Part shown: one piece after another, positions 57,346-64,000 of the stretch | Numbering within the stretch: the stretch's first letter is position 1 | Layout: each line of letters opens with the position of its first letter | From: Lederbergia citrea | GTDB lineage: Bacteria; Bacillota; Bacilli; Bacillales; Bacillaceae_C | Length of the DNA stretch: 64,000 bases | NCBI RefSeq assembly: GCF_018343525.1 | Contig: NZ_JAGYPH010000001.1 | Coordinates: 310,001-374,000 of the forward strand | Direction of reading: 5' to 3' | The notes under the pieces: generated by a model | What the model saw: the letters and a program-made list of their open reading frames with translations, nothing else | The model's database searches: none | Told to the model about the DNA's origin: nothing | Translations under genes and position numbers: made by a program

Positions 57346-57910
57346 GCAGGCACTACAATTGGTCAGACAACAAATTAAAGGTCCCAGATATGAGCACACT
57401 TTACGTGTAGTTGATACTGCAGTTGAACTTGCAGAAAAATTCGGAGCCGATCGAAATAAGGCCGAGCTTGCTGCTATCTTTCATGATTATGCCAAGCTGA
57501 TGCCTATCACCGAGTTAAAGGATATAATCATAAAAACGAAACAAGATGTTCGATTGCTCGATTATCATCCCGAACTTTGGCATGGGCCTGTAGCAGCTCA
57601 TCTTGTCTATGATAAATTTGGTATAGATGACGAATCAATTTTAAATGCAATTCGATTTCATACAACTGGGCGAGCCAATATGACTTTGTTTGAAAAAATC
57701 ATTTATTTGGCTGATTACATAGAACCAGGTCGTAAATTTCCAGGGGTAGAAAAGACAAGGGGAATGGCCCTCGTGGATTTGGATCAAGCTTTATTACAAG
57801 CATTAAGAAATACAATCACATTCCTGATAGATCGGAATTCACCTATTTTTCCTGATACTTTTGAAGCTTACAATAGGTTAACTATGAATAAAGGAGGAAA
57901 CAACGATTGA
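57335..57910 (+). CDS. yqeK: HD-domain Ap4A hydrolase YqeK
   Basis: A 191-residue HD-superfamily phosphohydrolase. The His/Asp motif is AAIFHDYAKLMP near residue 50. RYEHTLRVVDTAVELA near residue 18 and WHGPVAAHLVYDKFG near residue 85 complete the metal site. The family hydrolyses diadenosine tetraphosphate symmetrically to ADP. It overlaps both nadD and rsfS, so the block is tightly coupled. Confidence 0.93.
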   Translation: MDREQALQLVRQQIKGPRYEHTLRVVDTAVELAEKFGADRNKAELAAIFHDYAKLMPITELKDIIIKTKQDVRLLDYHPELWHGPVAAHLVYDKFGIDDESILNAIRFHTTGRANMTLFEKIIYLADYIEPGRKFPGVEKTRGMALVDLDQALLQALRNTITFLIDRNSPIFPDTFEAYNRLTMNKGGNND

Positions 57911-58263
57911 ATACTAAAGATGTTTTAAAAGCTGTAGTAAAGGCTGCAGATGATAAAAGAGCTGAAGATATAGTTGTTTTAAATATGCAAGGGATTTCGC
58001 TTATTGCAGATTATTTTGTGATTTGTCACGGTAACTCTGACAAACAAGTACAAGCGATTGCCCGTGAATTGAAAGCTGTAGCTGAAGAAGCAGGCATTGA
58101 TGTAGGAAGGTTAGAAGGTTTTGACGAAGCAAAATGGATCCTTGTGGATATGGGTGATGTGATTGCTCATGTTTTTCATCGCGATGAGCGCAGCTATTAT
58201 AATTTGGAAAGACTTTGGGGCGATGCACCGTTTGAGGACGTTCTAAGTGAATTGACACAGTGA
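57907..58263 (+). CDS. rsfS: Ribosomal silencing factor RsfS
   Basis: A 118-residue RsfS/Iojap protein. It has DIVVLNMQGISLIADYFVI near residue 20, EGFDEAKWILVDMGDVIAHVF near residue 78 and YYNLERLWGDA near the C-terminus. It binds ribosomal protein uL14 and blocks subunit joining in starvation. TTG 57907 follows AAAGGAGG and overlaps yqeK by 4 bp. Confidence 0.96.
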   Translation: MNTKDVLKAVVKAADDKRAEDIVVLNMQGISLIADYFVICHGNSDKQVQAIARELKAVAEEAGIDVGRLEGFDEAKWILVDMGDVIAHVFHRDERSYYNLERLWGDAPFEDVLSELTQ

Positions 58264-59006
58264 GCTACGAACGCTTAGCCTATGTTTATGATTTATTAAT
58301 GGCGGATGTTCCCTATAAAAAATGGCTTGATTATTTGCTTTTAGAAAAGCAACGCTTTCATATCGATGGAATGCGAGTGCTTGACTTAGCATGTGGTACA
58401 GGGGAATTATCTATCCTTCTAGCCAAAAACGGCTTCGACGTAACCGGAGTTGATTTATCGGGAGATATGTTAATGGTTGCCCAGGGGAAAGCCGAACGTG
58501 AAGGGATCGAACTTTCATTATATGAACAAAATATGAGCGAACTTGAAGGCCTCGGTATATATGATATCGCTGTTATTTTTTGTGACTCCCTTAATTATTT
58601 GTCCACACCTGAAGATGTTCAGAAAACATTTTCAAATGTACATGCCCATTTGAAAAACGGTGGGTTATTTATATTTGATGTTCATTCTCCTTATAAAATG
58701 GAACATATATTCATGGACGAAACTTTTGCAGTTGCAGAAGAGGAAGTCTCTTACATATGGAACTGTTTTCCTGGTGAGCATTCCTATTCCGTCGAACATG
58801 AATTGACGTTTTTCGTTCGGGAAGAACAGTCGGGAAAATATGAGCGATTTGAAGAACTTCATAAACAGCGCACGTATCTTATTGAGGAATACCAATCTTG
58901 GCTCGAGGATGTGGGTTTTTCTGTTGAGGCGATAACAGCCGATTTTACTGATCAATTTCCTGTTGAATCATCAGAGCGAATATTTTTTACATGCAAAAAG
59001 AAATAA
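58260..59006 (+). CDS. yqeM: Class I SAM-dependent methyltransferase YqeM
   Basis: A 248-residue methyltransferase. The SAM motif is VLDLACGTGELSILLAKNG near residue 40. GVDLSGDMLMVAQ and an IAVIFCDSLNYL segment follow. The substrate is unknown. It is the last gene of the yqeG operon, with a 4-bp overlap with rsfS and a terminator after it. The IS110 element lies directly downstream and did not damage it. Confidence 0.9.
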   Translation: MSYERLAYVYDLLMADVPYKKWLDYLLLEKQRFHIDGMRVLDLACGTGELSILLAKNGFDVTGVDLSGDMLMVAQGKAEREGIELSLYEQNMSELEGLGIYDIAVIFCDSLNYLSTPEDVQKTFSNVHAHLKNGGLFIFDVHSPYKMEHIFMDETFAVAEEEVSYIWNCFPGEHSYSVEHELTFFVREEQSGKYERFEELHKQRTYLIEEYQSWLEDVGFSVEAITADFTDQFPVESSERIFFTCKKK

Positions 59007-59046
59007 GCGTCGGTAAAGGTTTTTATCCTTTTCCGTCCGCTTTTTT
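59007..59046 (+). terminator. Terminator after yqeM
   Basis: GCG-CGG-AAAGG pairs with CCTTT-CCG-CGC and is followed by six T residues. Confidence 0.8.
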
Positions 59047-59177
59047 CTATGAAAATAATCTTTGATCTTTGATAGGTATAGATTCTTTCTCTAGTGGTCA
59101 TCCTAAATTTGACAATAAGAAAGCTGAGCTACCTATTGGCGAGGTATCTCGTTTAAACAATTATTGTTTTGGCTAAA

Positions 59178-60320
59178 CTAATTAGTTTGCAGTGGTTCTT
59201 TATATAACTCTTTGTTGATTAACATAGAGTAAATCGTGCGAAGCATTCGATGGCCTGTAGCTACGAGTGCTTTTTTCTTTCCCCTTCTTGCTGCAGTAGA
59301 CCAATATCTAATGGCGATCCATTTATTTCTACTCCGTGAGGCAGCCCATGCAGCTTCGCATAAAGCTGATTTAATATGAGGGTTTCCTTTGGTTGTGCGT
59401 GTACTCTTTCTCTTTCCCGCACTCTCATGATTTCCAGGTGATAATCCTGCCCAAGAGGCAAGGTGCTCGGATGAAGGAAACTGGCTCATATCCACCCCGA
59501 TTTCTGCGATTATAACCGAAGCAGTATTTTTATTTATACCTGGTATAGATGTTAAGATAAGCACTTCTTCTTGATAGGTTAGAAGGATCCGATCAATTTT
59601 TTGATCGATTTCATCCGTCAGGGTCTCCAAATATTCAATATGCTTCCAGGACTGTCTAATTAAAAACAGCTGATGATCGTTAATCGTTCCAAATAAAGAA
59701 TCGGAAATACTTTGTTTCTTATGTTTCATTCTTCCATGAATAGAGGATTCTACTTCATAATCATCTATATAGCCTTTTTCTAGAAGACGTACAAGTAACT
59801 TTCGACCCGACACTCCAAAGACATCGGAGATGACAGAGCTTAACTTAATATTGGAACTCTCAAAAGTCTTTTGAATACGGTTCTTTTCGGAAGTAATGTG
59901 CCCTATCCACTTTTTACGTAGTCGAGTCAGATCTCGAAGTTCGCGTATCTCGGATGGCGGAATAAAACTTTTTTCTAATAAACCCACCCTTAATAGCTTG
60001 GCTATCCATTCCGCATCACTTACATCGGTTTTGCGCCCTGGGACGTTTTTAATTCGTTGAGCGTTGGCTAGTGTAATGTCAAAAAAGTCCTCCAGAATAT
60101 TAAACACCGGTTTCCAATAAACCCCTGTACTTTCCATGGCAATGTGTGTAACCTCTTTTTCTTCCAGCCATTTTAAAAGACGGTATAAATCTTTCGTAAA
60201 AGTTGGGAAAGTCTCAATTTCAGTCGTTAACTCATTATCACTGTTCCCTGTAAGTACACAAACAACAATACTCTCCACATGGACGTCTAAACCTGCACAA
60301 CGTTCCAGCAATACTTCCAT
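59178..60320 (-). CDS. IS110-family transposase (DEDD recombinase)
   Basis: A 380-residue transposase. The RuvC-like N-terminal domain has the first Asp in RCAGLDVHVES near residue 12. The Glu is in IAMESTGVYWKPV and the final acidic pair in GRKTDVSDAEWIAKLL. A coiled middle region follows. The C-terminal Transposase_20 domain has ILTSIPGINKNTASVIIAEIG and WAGLSPGNHESAGKRK, which carries the conserved serine. The start at 60320 follows AGGTGG; the frame opens slightly upstream. It looks intact. IS110 enzymes are guided by a bridge RNA encoded at the element's end. Confidence 0.93.
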   Translation of the reverse strand: MEVLLERCAGLDVHVESIVVCVLTGNSDNELTTEIETFPTFTKDLYRLLKWLEEKEVTHIAMESTGVYWKPVFNILEDFFDITLANAQRIKNVPGRKTDVSDAEWIAKLLRVGLLEKSFIPPSEIRELRDLTRLRKKWIGHITSEKNRIQKTFESSNIKLSSVISDVFGVSGRKLLVRLLEKGYIDDYEVESSIHGRMKHKKQSISDSLFGTINDHQLFLIRQSWKHIEYLETLTDEIDQKIDRILLTYQEEVLILTSIPGINKNTASVIIAEIGVDMSQFPSSEHLASWAGLSPGNHESAGKRKSTRTTKGNPHIKSALCEAAWAASRSRNKWIAIRYWSTAARRGKKKALVATGHRMLRTIYSMLINKELYKEPLQTN

Positions 60321-60329
60321 GACAACCAC

Positions 60330-60560
60330 CTATTCTGAATAAGATCATAAACAGGGAATAAGTTTGACCATAAGTATTTTTCTGTACGTAGTCACCCAAG
60401 AAACAGGTGCTCACAAAGGGTTGAGCTCCAAACTTATTCAAGCAGTTTTTATTACAGGATCTAGGTCACCAAAAAAAGCCACGCACTGAACCTGTTTATG
60501 TCACCTATCAGTATGGACGGGGTATAAACATTTTCATGCATGGGTTGAGAGTAAAGAACT
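60330..60560 (-). ncRNA. Candidate bridge RNA region at the transposase-proximal end of the IS110 element
   Basis: In IS110-group elements a non-coding bridge RNA of roughly 150-200 nt lies upstream of the transposase gene. This 230-bp stretch holds no gene and contains a perfect 10-bp inverted pair (CATAAACAGG at 60346-60355 and CCTGTTTATG at 60491-60500) bracketing about 135 bases with further short stems. That fits a structured RNA on the transposase strand, but the loops and ends cannot be fixed by eye. Confidence 0.4.
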
Positions 60561-60617
60561 TAATCATGATAGTTTTTATTTTAAGCAGGATTTTCAATGT
60601 GAAGGTAGAATGATATA

Positions 60618-61439
60618 TTAAGGATTAAAAACTTTCTCTAAATGTTTTACTTCATCGTCAAATTTTCGATGAGTCGCCTGAAGAAGCTTTTCAAAGACAC
60701 CATCTAACTCCTTCTCTAATACTTTAATTCCTTCCCCCGTAATGCCGCCTTTAACACATACCTTTTCTTCTAAAGTAGGCAGTGAGTAAAATCTTTTTTT
60801 GAGTAAATCCCCAAGTCCAATTAACATGTGCTCCGATAGCTTTGTTGCAGTTTCTTCATCGATGTTTGTATCTGCAACAGTGGCCTCAATGAATCTTCTC
60901 GTCATATAACTAAAAAAGGCTGGACCACAACTAACAATGTCGGAGGCAACACGTGTGATTTTATCATCTATGATCATAGGTAAAGAAATTGCTGAGAACA
61001 TGTCTATCAGTTTTTTCTGCCAATGGCTTTCGCACTTTTTCCCGAACGTAACGAGCGTAGCGCCAGAAAGTGCTCTATTTGTAATGCTAGGAATAATTCG
61101 TGCACAGGAACAGGGTGTTATATTCTCTAACCAATCTGTTGTAATTGGACTTGTGATCGATACGAGGCATTGTTCCGCTTTAAATAGAGCATTATTGTCT
61201 TTAACAAGCGGGAAAATATCATTCGGTTTTACACAAAGAAAAATGAGATTGGAATGTTTAATTACTTCTTGAATACTATTTGCAACCATTATTCCTGTAA
61301 ATTTATGTTTAAGCCTTTCAGCTTTTGCGCGCGTTCGGTTTACTACAATCAAGTCTGAAGGAGATGCTGCTTTACCATCGAGCAATGCTTCAGAAAGAAT
61401 TGTACCCATATTTCCGGTCCCGATAATTCCGACCTTCAT
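60618..61439 (-). CDS. comER: ComER, ProC-like protein
   Basis: A 273-residue member of the pyrroline-5-carboxylate reductase family. The NAD(P) motif is MKVGIIGTGNMGTIL at the N-terminus, and the conserved C-terminal block is VCVKGGITGEGIKVLEKE. In Bacillus it lies divergent to comEABC. It is not needed for transformation in B. subtilis, although a link with sporulation or biofilm timing has been reported. True reductase activity is unproven. Its 3' side abuts the IS110 element. Confidence 0.92.
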   Translation of the reverse strand: MKVGIIGTGNMGTILSEALLDGKAASPSDLIVVNRTRAKAERLKHKFTGIMVANSIQEVIKHSNLIFLCVKPNDIFPLVKDNNALFKAEQCLVSITSPITTDWLENITPCSCARIIPSITNRALSGATLVTFGKKCESHWQKKLIDMFSAISLPMIIDDKITRVASDIVSCGPAFFSYMTRRFIEATVADTNIDEETATKLSEHMLIGLGDLLKKRFYSLPTLEEKVCVKGGITGEGIKVLEKELDGVFEKLLQATHRKFDDEVKHLEKVFNP

Positions 61440-61523
61440 GCCTTCCCCTCCTTCGCCCTTCTACTCCTAACAAATGTATGCAGCCCAAAAGAAAATATTC
61501 ATTCACTAGTGAGGTGTTTTAAA

Positions 61524-62135
61524 ATGATGATTTGGTTTGAGAAGTATAAAACAGTCTTCATTGGCGCAGTTGTAGTCGTCCTTGCACTCATTCTTTATCT
61601 GGGCCAGCCAAAAGATCAAAGTGTTGCAGGAAGTATCAGCTCCGAAATGCTTGATGCTGAAATACCACAAATTACAGCAGGAGAACAAAATGAGCCATTA
61701 CCATTAAAAATCTTTGTAGATCTTAAAGGCGCGGTTCAAAACCCAGGGCTATACGAAGCGACAGAAAACGATCGTGTATTTGATATTATCGCTAGATCTG
61801 GTGGTTTACTTGATCATGCAGATGAAAAGCAAATTAATTACGCGCAGAAAGTTCACGATGAAATGGTCATCTATATACCGAGAATGGGAGAAATTTTGGA
61901 TAATGACGTATTTGCAGGGTCTTCGCCTTCAAAACAAACTGAAAAAGTAAATATTAATAAAGCTGATTCAACTGAATTACAGACACTGCCAGGAATTGGT
62001 CCGGCGAAAGCAAATGCAATCATTGACTTCCGGGAACAAAATGGATCATTTAAACAAACGGAAGATCTACAAAAAATATCAGGCATTGGTGCGAAGACAT
62101 TTGAAAAGCTGCAGGATTTAATCACGGTGCATTAG
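61524..62135 (+). CDS. comEA: ComEA, competence DNA receptor
   Basis: A 203-residue membrane-anchored protein. One N-terminal transmembrane helix (about residues 8-28) is followed by an SLBB-type domain (IFVDLKGAVQNPGLYE, about residue 62-130). A linker and a C-terminal double helix-hairpin-helix domain (LQTLPGIGPAKANAII and LQKISGIGAKTFEKL) follow and bind incoming double-stranded DNA at the cell surface. ATG 61524 follows GTGAGGTG. It is the first gene of the late competence operon. I found no clear paired ComK boxes in the 84-bp comER-comEA gap. Confidence 0.95.
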   Translation: MMIWFEKYKTVFIGAVVVVLALILYLGQPKDQSVAGSISSEMLDAEIPQITAGEQNEPLPLKIFVDLKGAVQNPGLYEATENDRVFDIIARSGGLLDHADEKQINYAQKVHDEMVIYIPRMGEILDNDVFAGSSPSKQTEKVNINKADSTELQTLPGIGPAKANAIIDFREQNGSFKQTEDLQKISGIGAKTFEKLQDLITVH

Positions 62136-62209
62136 TAAACAGGAAACATTGACTAATTTCAAACAATGCATTTAAACTGAAGAAAAGAGAGAGAAGAGGG
62201 AGAAGGAAT

Positions 62210-62671
62210 ATGGAAAGAATTTCATGGAATCAATATTTTATGGCTCAAAGCCATCTACTTTCATATCGCAGCACGTGTACGAGGTTAACTGTCGGCGCAA
62301 CCATTGTTCGGGATAAGCGAATCATTGCTGGGGGCTATAACGGCTCCATCGCAGGAGGAGTTCATTGTATTGACGAGGGTTGCTATGTGATTGACAACCA
62401 CTGTGTCCGCACGATACATGCGGAGATGAACGCGATTATTCAATGTGCAAAGTTTGGTGTTCCTACTGATAACGCTGAGATTTACGTCACGCATTTTCCA
62501 TGCTTGCAATGCTGCAAAGCAATTATCCAGGCGGGAATAAAAGCAGTTTATTACTCAGAGGATTACAAAAATCATCCACATGCCATTGAGTTGTTTACAC
62601 AAGCAGGTATCAGTGTCGAGCATGTGCCTTTAGATAAGGGAATTTTTCTCTCCTTTGCTGACGGTCAGTAA
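62210..62671 (+). CDS. comEB: ComEB, dCMP deaminase-like protein
   Basis: A 153-residue zinc deaminase of the cytidine/deoxycytidylate family. The catalytic motif is TIHAEMNAIIQCA (HAE, about residue 70). The second zinc motif is FPCLQCCKAI (PCxxC) near residue 98. Upstream SCTRLTVGATIVRDKRIIAGGYNGS is typical of dCMP deaminases (shown here as TVGATIVRDKRIIAGGYNGS). The protein is shorter than the B. subtilis ComEB I recall (about 190 residues), lacking a C-terminal extension. In B. subtilis ComEB is dispensable for transformation. Confidence 0.92.
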   Translation: MERISWNQYFMAQSHLLSYRSTCTRLTVGATIVRDKRIIAGGYNGSIAGGVHCIDEGCYVIDNHCVRTIHAEMNAIIQCAKFGVPTDNAEIYVTHFPCLQCCKAIIQAGIKAVYYSEDYKNHPHAIELFTQAGISVEHVPLDKGIFLSFADGQ

Positions 62672-62726
62672 CATAATAGGGGGAGGCTAGATTGACCTCT
62701 CCTGAAAAATGATTAAAGGAGTTGCT

Positions 62727-64000
62727 ATGGTATCGGGTAAATGGATTTACTTAGCGGCAGCTGCCCTCTCAGGTATATTGATGATACTTGAGCTTCATGT
62801 TTGCTCCTTCATATTTATTTTGTTGGTCACCCTGAGAATATTATTGGAAAAGGATAAGTGGCTGTTTGTCATGTTTTGTGTTGTCGTGGTTTTATTTATA
62901 ATGGGAGCTCTAAAAAGCGAAAAAGAAAAAACTACAATTCACTCCGCAGGAAAAGTACAGCTTTATGTCACCTTCAAAGAAGTCCCCAATATTGATGGTA
63001 ATCGTTTACGGGCAGTAGTTTCTGATTTAAATGAAGAAAAGTTGATCCTTACTAATACCATCCAGAGCGAACCAGAAAAAACAATGTTGGAACGCCAACT
63101 ACGCGCAGGCGGATCATGCCTCGTTTCTGGTGAACTGATCCAACCTGGAAATAATAGGAATGAACATGCATTTAATTATCAACGATACTTGTTTAGACAA
63201 AATATACACTGGCAGTTTCAAGTAAACAATCTATCTTTAAAAGAATGTGATGTTTCCAAACTCTCCTGGATATCCAAATTGCAAAACTTGAGAGCGGCTG
63301 GCATTAATCATGTCGAGGAAAACTTTCCTGCTACACTTATTCCGTATGCCAATGCACTTATTTTTGGTGATCGGACAGCATTTTCGGAAGATGCTTATCG
63401 TGCCTATCAAAAAATTGGAGTCGTCCATCTACTTGCGATATCTGGTCTTCATATTGGTTTTCTTGTTGGCGGCATTTATTTTATTTTCCTACGTCTTGGA
63501 TTAACGAAAGAAACAGTCTTTTGGCTGTTAGTTTCTTTACTTCCGGTATATGCCGTGGTTTGTGGTGCTAATCCTCCAGTTATTCGAGCAGTTATTATGA
63601 CTTTGATATTAATGGTATCAAAGAAATGGCGTCTTCCTCTCACAACACTTGATGCATTCTCAATTAGCTTTATCGTCTTTCTATTTTTCGATCCCTATTT
63701 AATTTACCATGCTGGTTTTCAGCTATCTTATTGTGTGAGTTTGGGCTTAATCGTTTCTTCAAAATATTTGCTTGGAAAACATGTCTCGCTTATTCAGCAA
63801 ATGGCCAATATCTCCGTTATTTCCACGCTCACTTCACTCCCCATTCTCGCCTTTCATTTCTATGAATTTTCCATCATTAGCATTGTAGCCAATATTATTT
63901 TTGTTCCATTTTATACTGCTGTTGTTTTACCTGCTATGCTATTTCTTTATTTGCTGCAATTTTTTCACTCTGCGCTGTTTTCCCTACTAGCTGGGTTAAT
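62727..64000 (+). CDS. comEC: ComEC, competence DNA channel protein (3' truncated by window)
   Basis: The frame is open from ATG 62727, behind AAAGGAG, to the window edge, giving the first 424 or so residues. Two N-terminal helix pairs precede an extracytoplasmic OB-fold region (about 75-185, GKVQLYVTFKEV, GGSCLVSGELIQPG). The Competence domain starts near 205, with the signature VHLLAISGLHIG near residue 235 and ANPPVIRAVIMT near 285, in a many-helix region. ComEC carries single-stranded DNA across the membrane during transformation. The C-terminal metallo-beta-lactamase-like domain is beyond the window. Confidence 0.95.
   Translation, partial: MVSGKWIYLAAAALSGILMILELHVCSFIFILLVTLRILLEKDKWLFVMFCVVVVLFIMGALKSEKEKTTIHSAGKVQLYVTFKEVPNIDGNRLRAVVSDLNEEKLILTNTIQSEPEKTMLERQLRAGGSCLVSGELIQPGNNRNEHAFNYQRYLFRQNIHWQFQVNNLSLKECDVSKLSWISKLQNLRAAGINHVEENFPATLIPYANALIFGDRTAFSEDAYRAYQKIGVVHLLAISGLHIGFLVGGIYFIFLRLGLTKETVFWLLVSLLPVYAVVCGANPPVIRAVIMTLILMVSKKWRLPLTTLDAFSISFIVFLFFDPYLIYHAGFQLSYCVSLGLIVSSKYLLGKHVSLIQQMANISVISTLTSLPILAFHFYEFSIISIVANIIFVPFYTAVVLPAMLFLYLLQFFHSALFSLLAGL

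Larger units (their letters stand above)
59050..60600 (-). mobile_element. IS110-family insertion sequence (ends not resolved)
   Basis: A single transposase gene on the minus strand is flanked by about 130 bp of non-coding DNA downstream and about 280 bp upstream, between yqeM and comER, which are adjacent in B. subtilis. I see no terminal inverted repeats and no obvious target duplication, as is usual for the IS110 group. The extent given is the maximum allowed by the neighbouring genes. Confidence 0.75.

Noticed and set aside
60330..60617. Intergenic DNA as part of the comER 3' region
   Set aside because: It is transposase-proximal, holds the paired 10-mers, and fits an IS110 end better; no coding frame with a ribosome site is present.
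58260..60618. Defence island around the IS110 element
   Set aside because: No restriction, toxin, nuclease or abortive-infection genes are present; both neighbours are conserved core genes.
62900..63504. Small frames on both strands near 63.2-63.5 kb
   Set aside because: They are shadows of comEC, which is open across the whole region in another frame.

Overview
The window is a 64 kb stretch of a low-GC, endospore-forming Firmicutes chromosome of the Bacillaceae type. Gene order follows the Bacillus subtilis safA-bofC-ruvAB-queA-tgt-secDF-recJ-apt-relA-hisS-aspS-cymR-mnmA-recD2-alaS-greA-sigK-yqeG-comE segment almost gene for gene. TTG and GTG starts with strong GGAGG-type ribosome sites, T-box leaders, a 6S RNA and sporulation genes (safA, bofC, spoVB, sigK, sda) all fit. 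I cannot name the species. Most genes lie on the + strand.

Region 1 (1-8.2 kb): 3' end of safA, an APH-type kinase, bofC, a stress protein with a sigma-B-like promoter on the other strand, then ruvA-ruvB-DUF2905-queA-tgt-yajC and a small membrane protein. Region 2 (8.2-20.7 kb): a DUF421 protein, spoVB, comN, secDF, a CDF metal exporter, recJ-apt, relA-dtd. Region 3 (20.7-27.7 kb): wreckage of an IS1182-type insertion sequence, an SH3/amidase cell-wall hydrolase, a 56-codon orphan, T-box-hisS-aspS, 6S RNA, tcdA. Region 4 (27.7-38.4 kb): rarA, then a sulfur-transfer operon (membrane protein, cymR, iscS-type desulfurase, mnmA), a tiny Arg/Cys-rich protein, a TPR protein, recD2, a PRC-barrel protein, a zinc ribbon and an AI-2E-type exporter. 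Region 5 (38.4-49.1 kb): T-box-alaS, ireB-ruvX-yrzB, mltG-trmR-udk-greA, yrrS, mtnN, pepF. Region 6 (49.1-53.6 kb): an uninterrupted sigK, an ECF sigma/anti-sigma pair, tandem 124-bp repeats, pssA and psd, sda. Region 7 (53.9-64 kb): yqeG-yqeH-aroE-yqeI-nadD-yqeK-rsfS-yqeM, an IS110-family element, comER and comEA-comEB-comEC (comEC cut by the window edge).

The core is conserved housekeeping: translation, tRNA modification, recombination, secretion, envelope lipid and cell-wall synthesis, competence and sporulation control. What differs from the B. subtilis layout as I recall it is at the seams: dispersed GC-rich palindromes, IS relics, the ECF module, the absence of skin, yrrN/yrrO, pbpI, mccAB and glnQHMP, and two very small unrecognised proteins. 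I found no CRISPR array, prophage, rRNA or tRNA gene. The best candidates for something less described are the IS110 element with its probable bridge-RNA end, the Arg/Cys-rich 51-residue protein, the palindromic repeat families and the ECF pair. None is demonstrably a new system from sequence alone.
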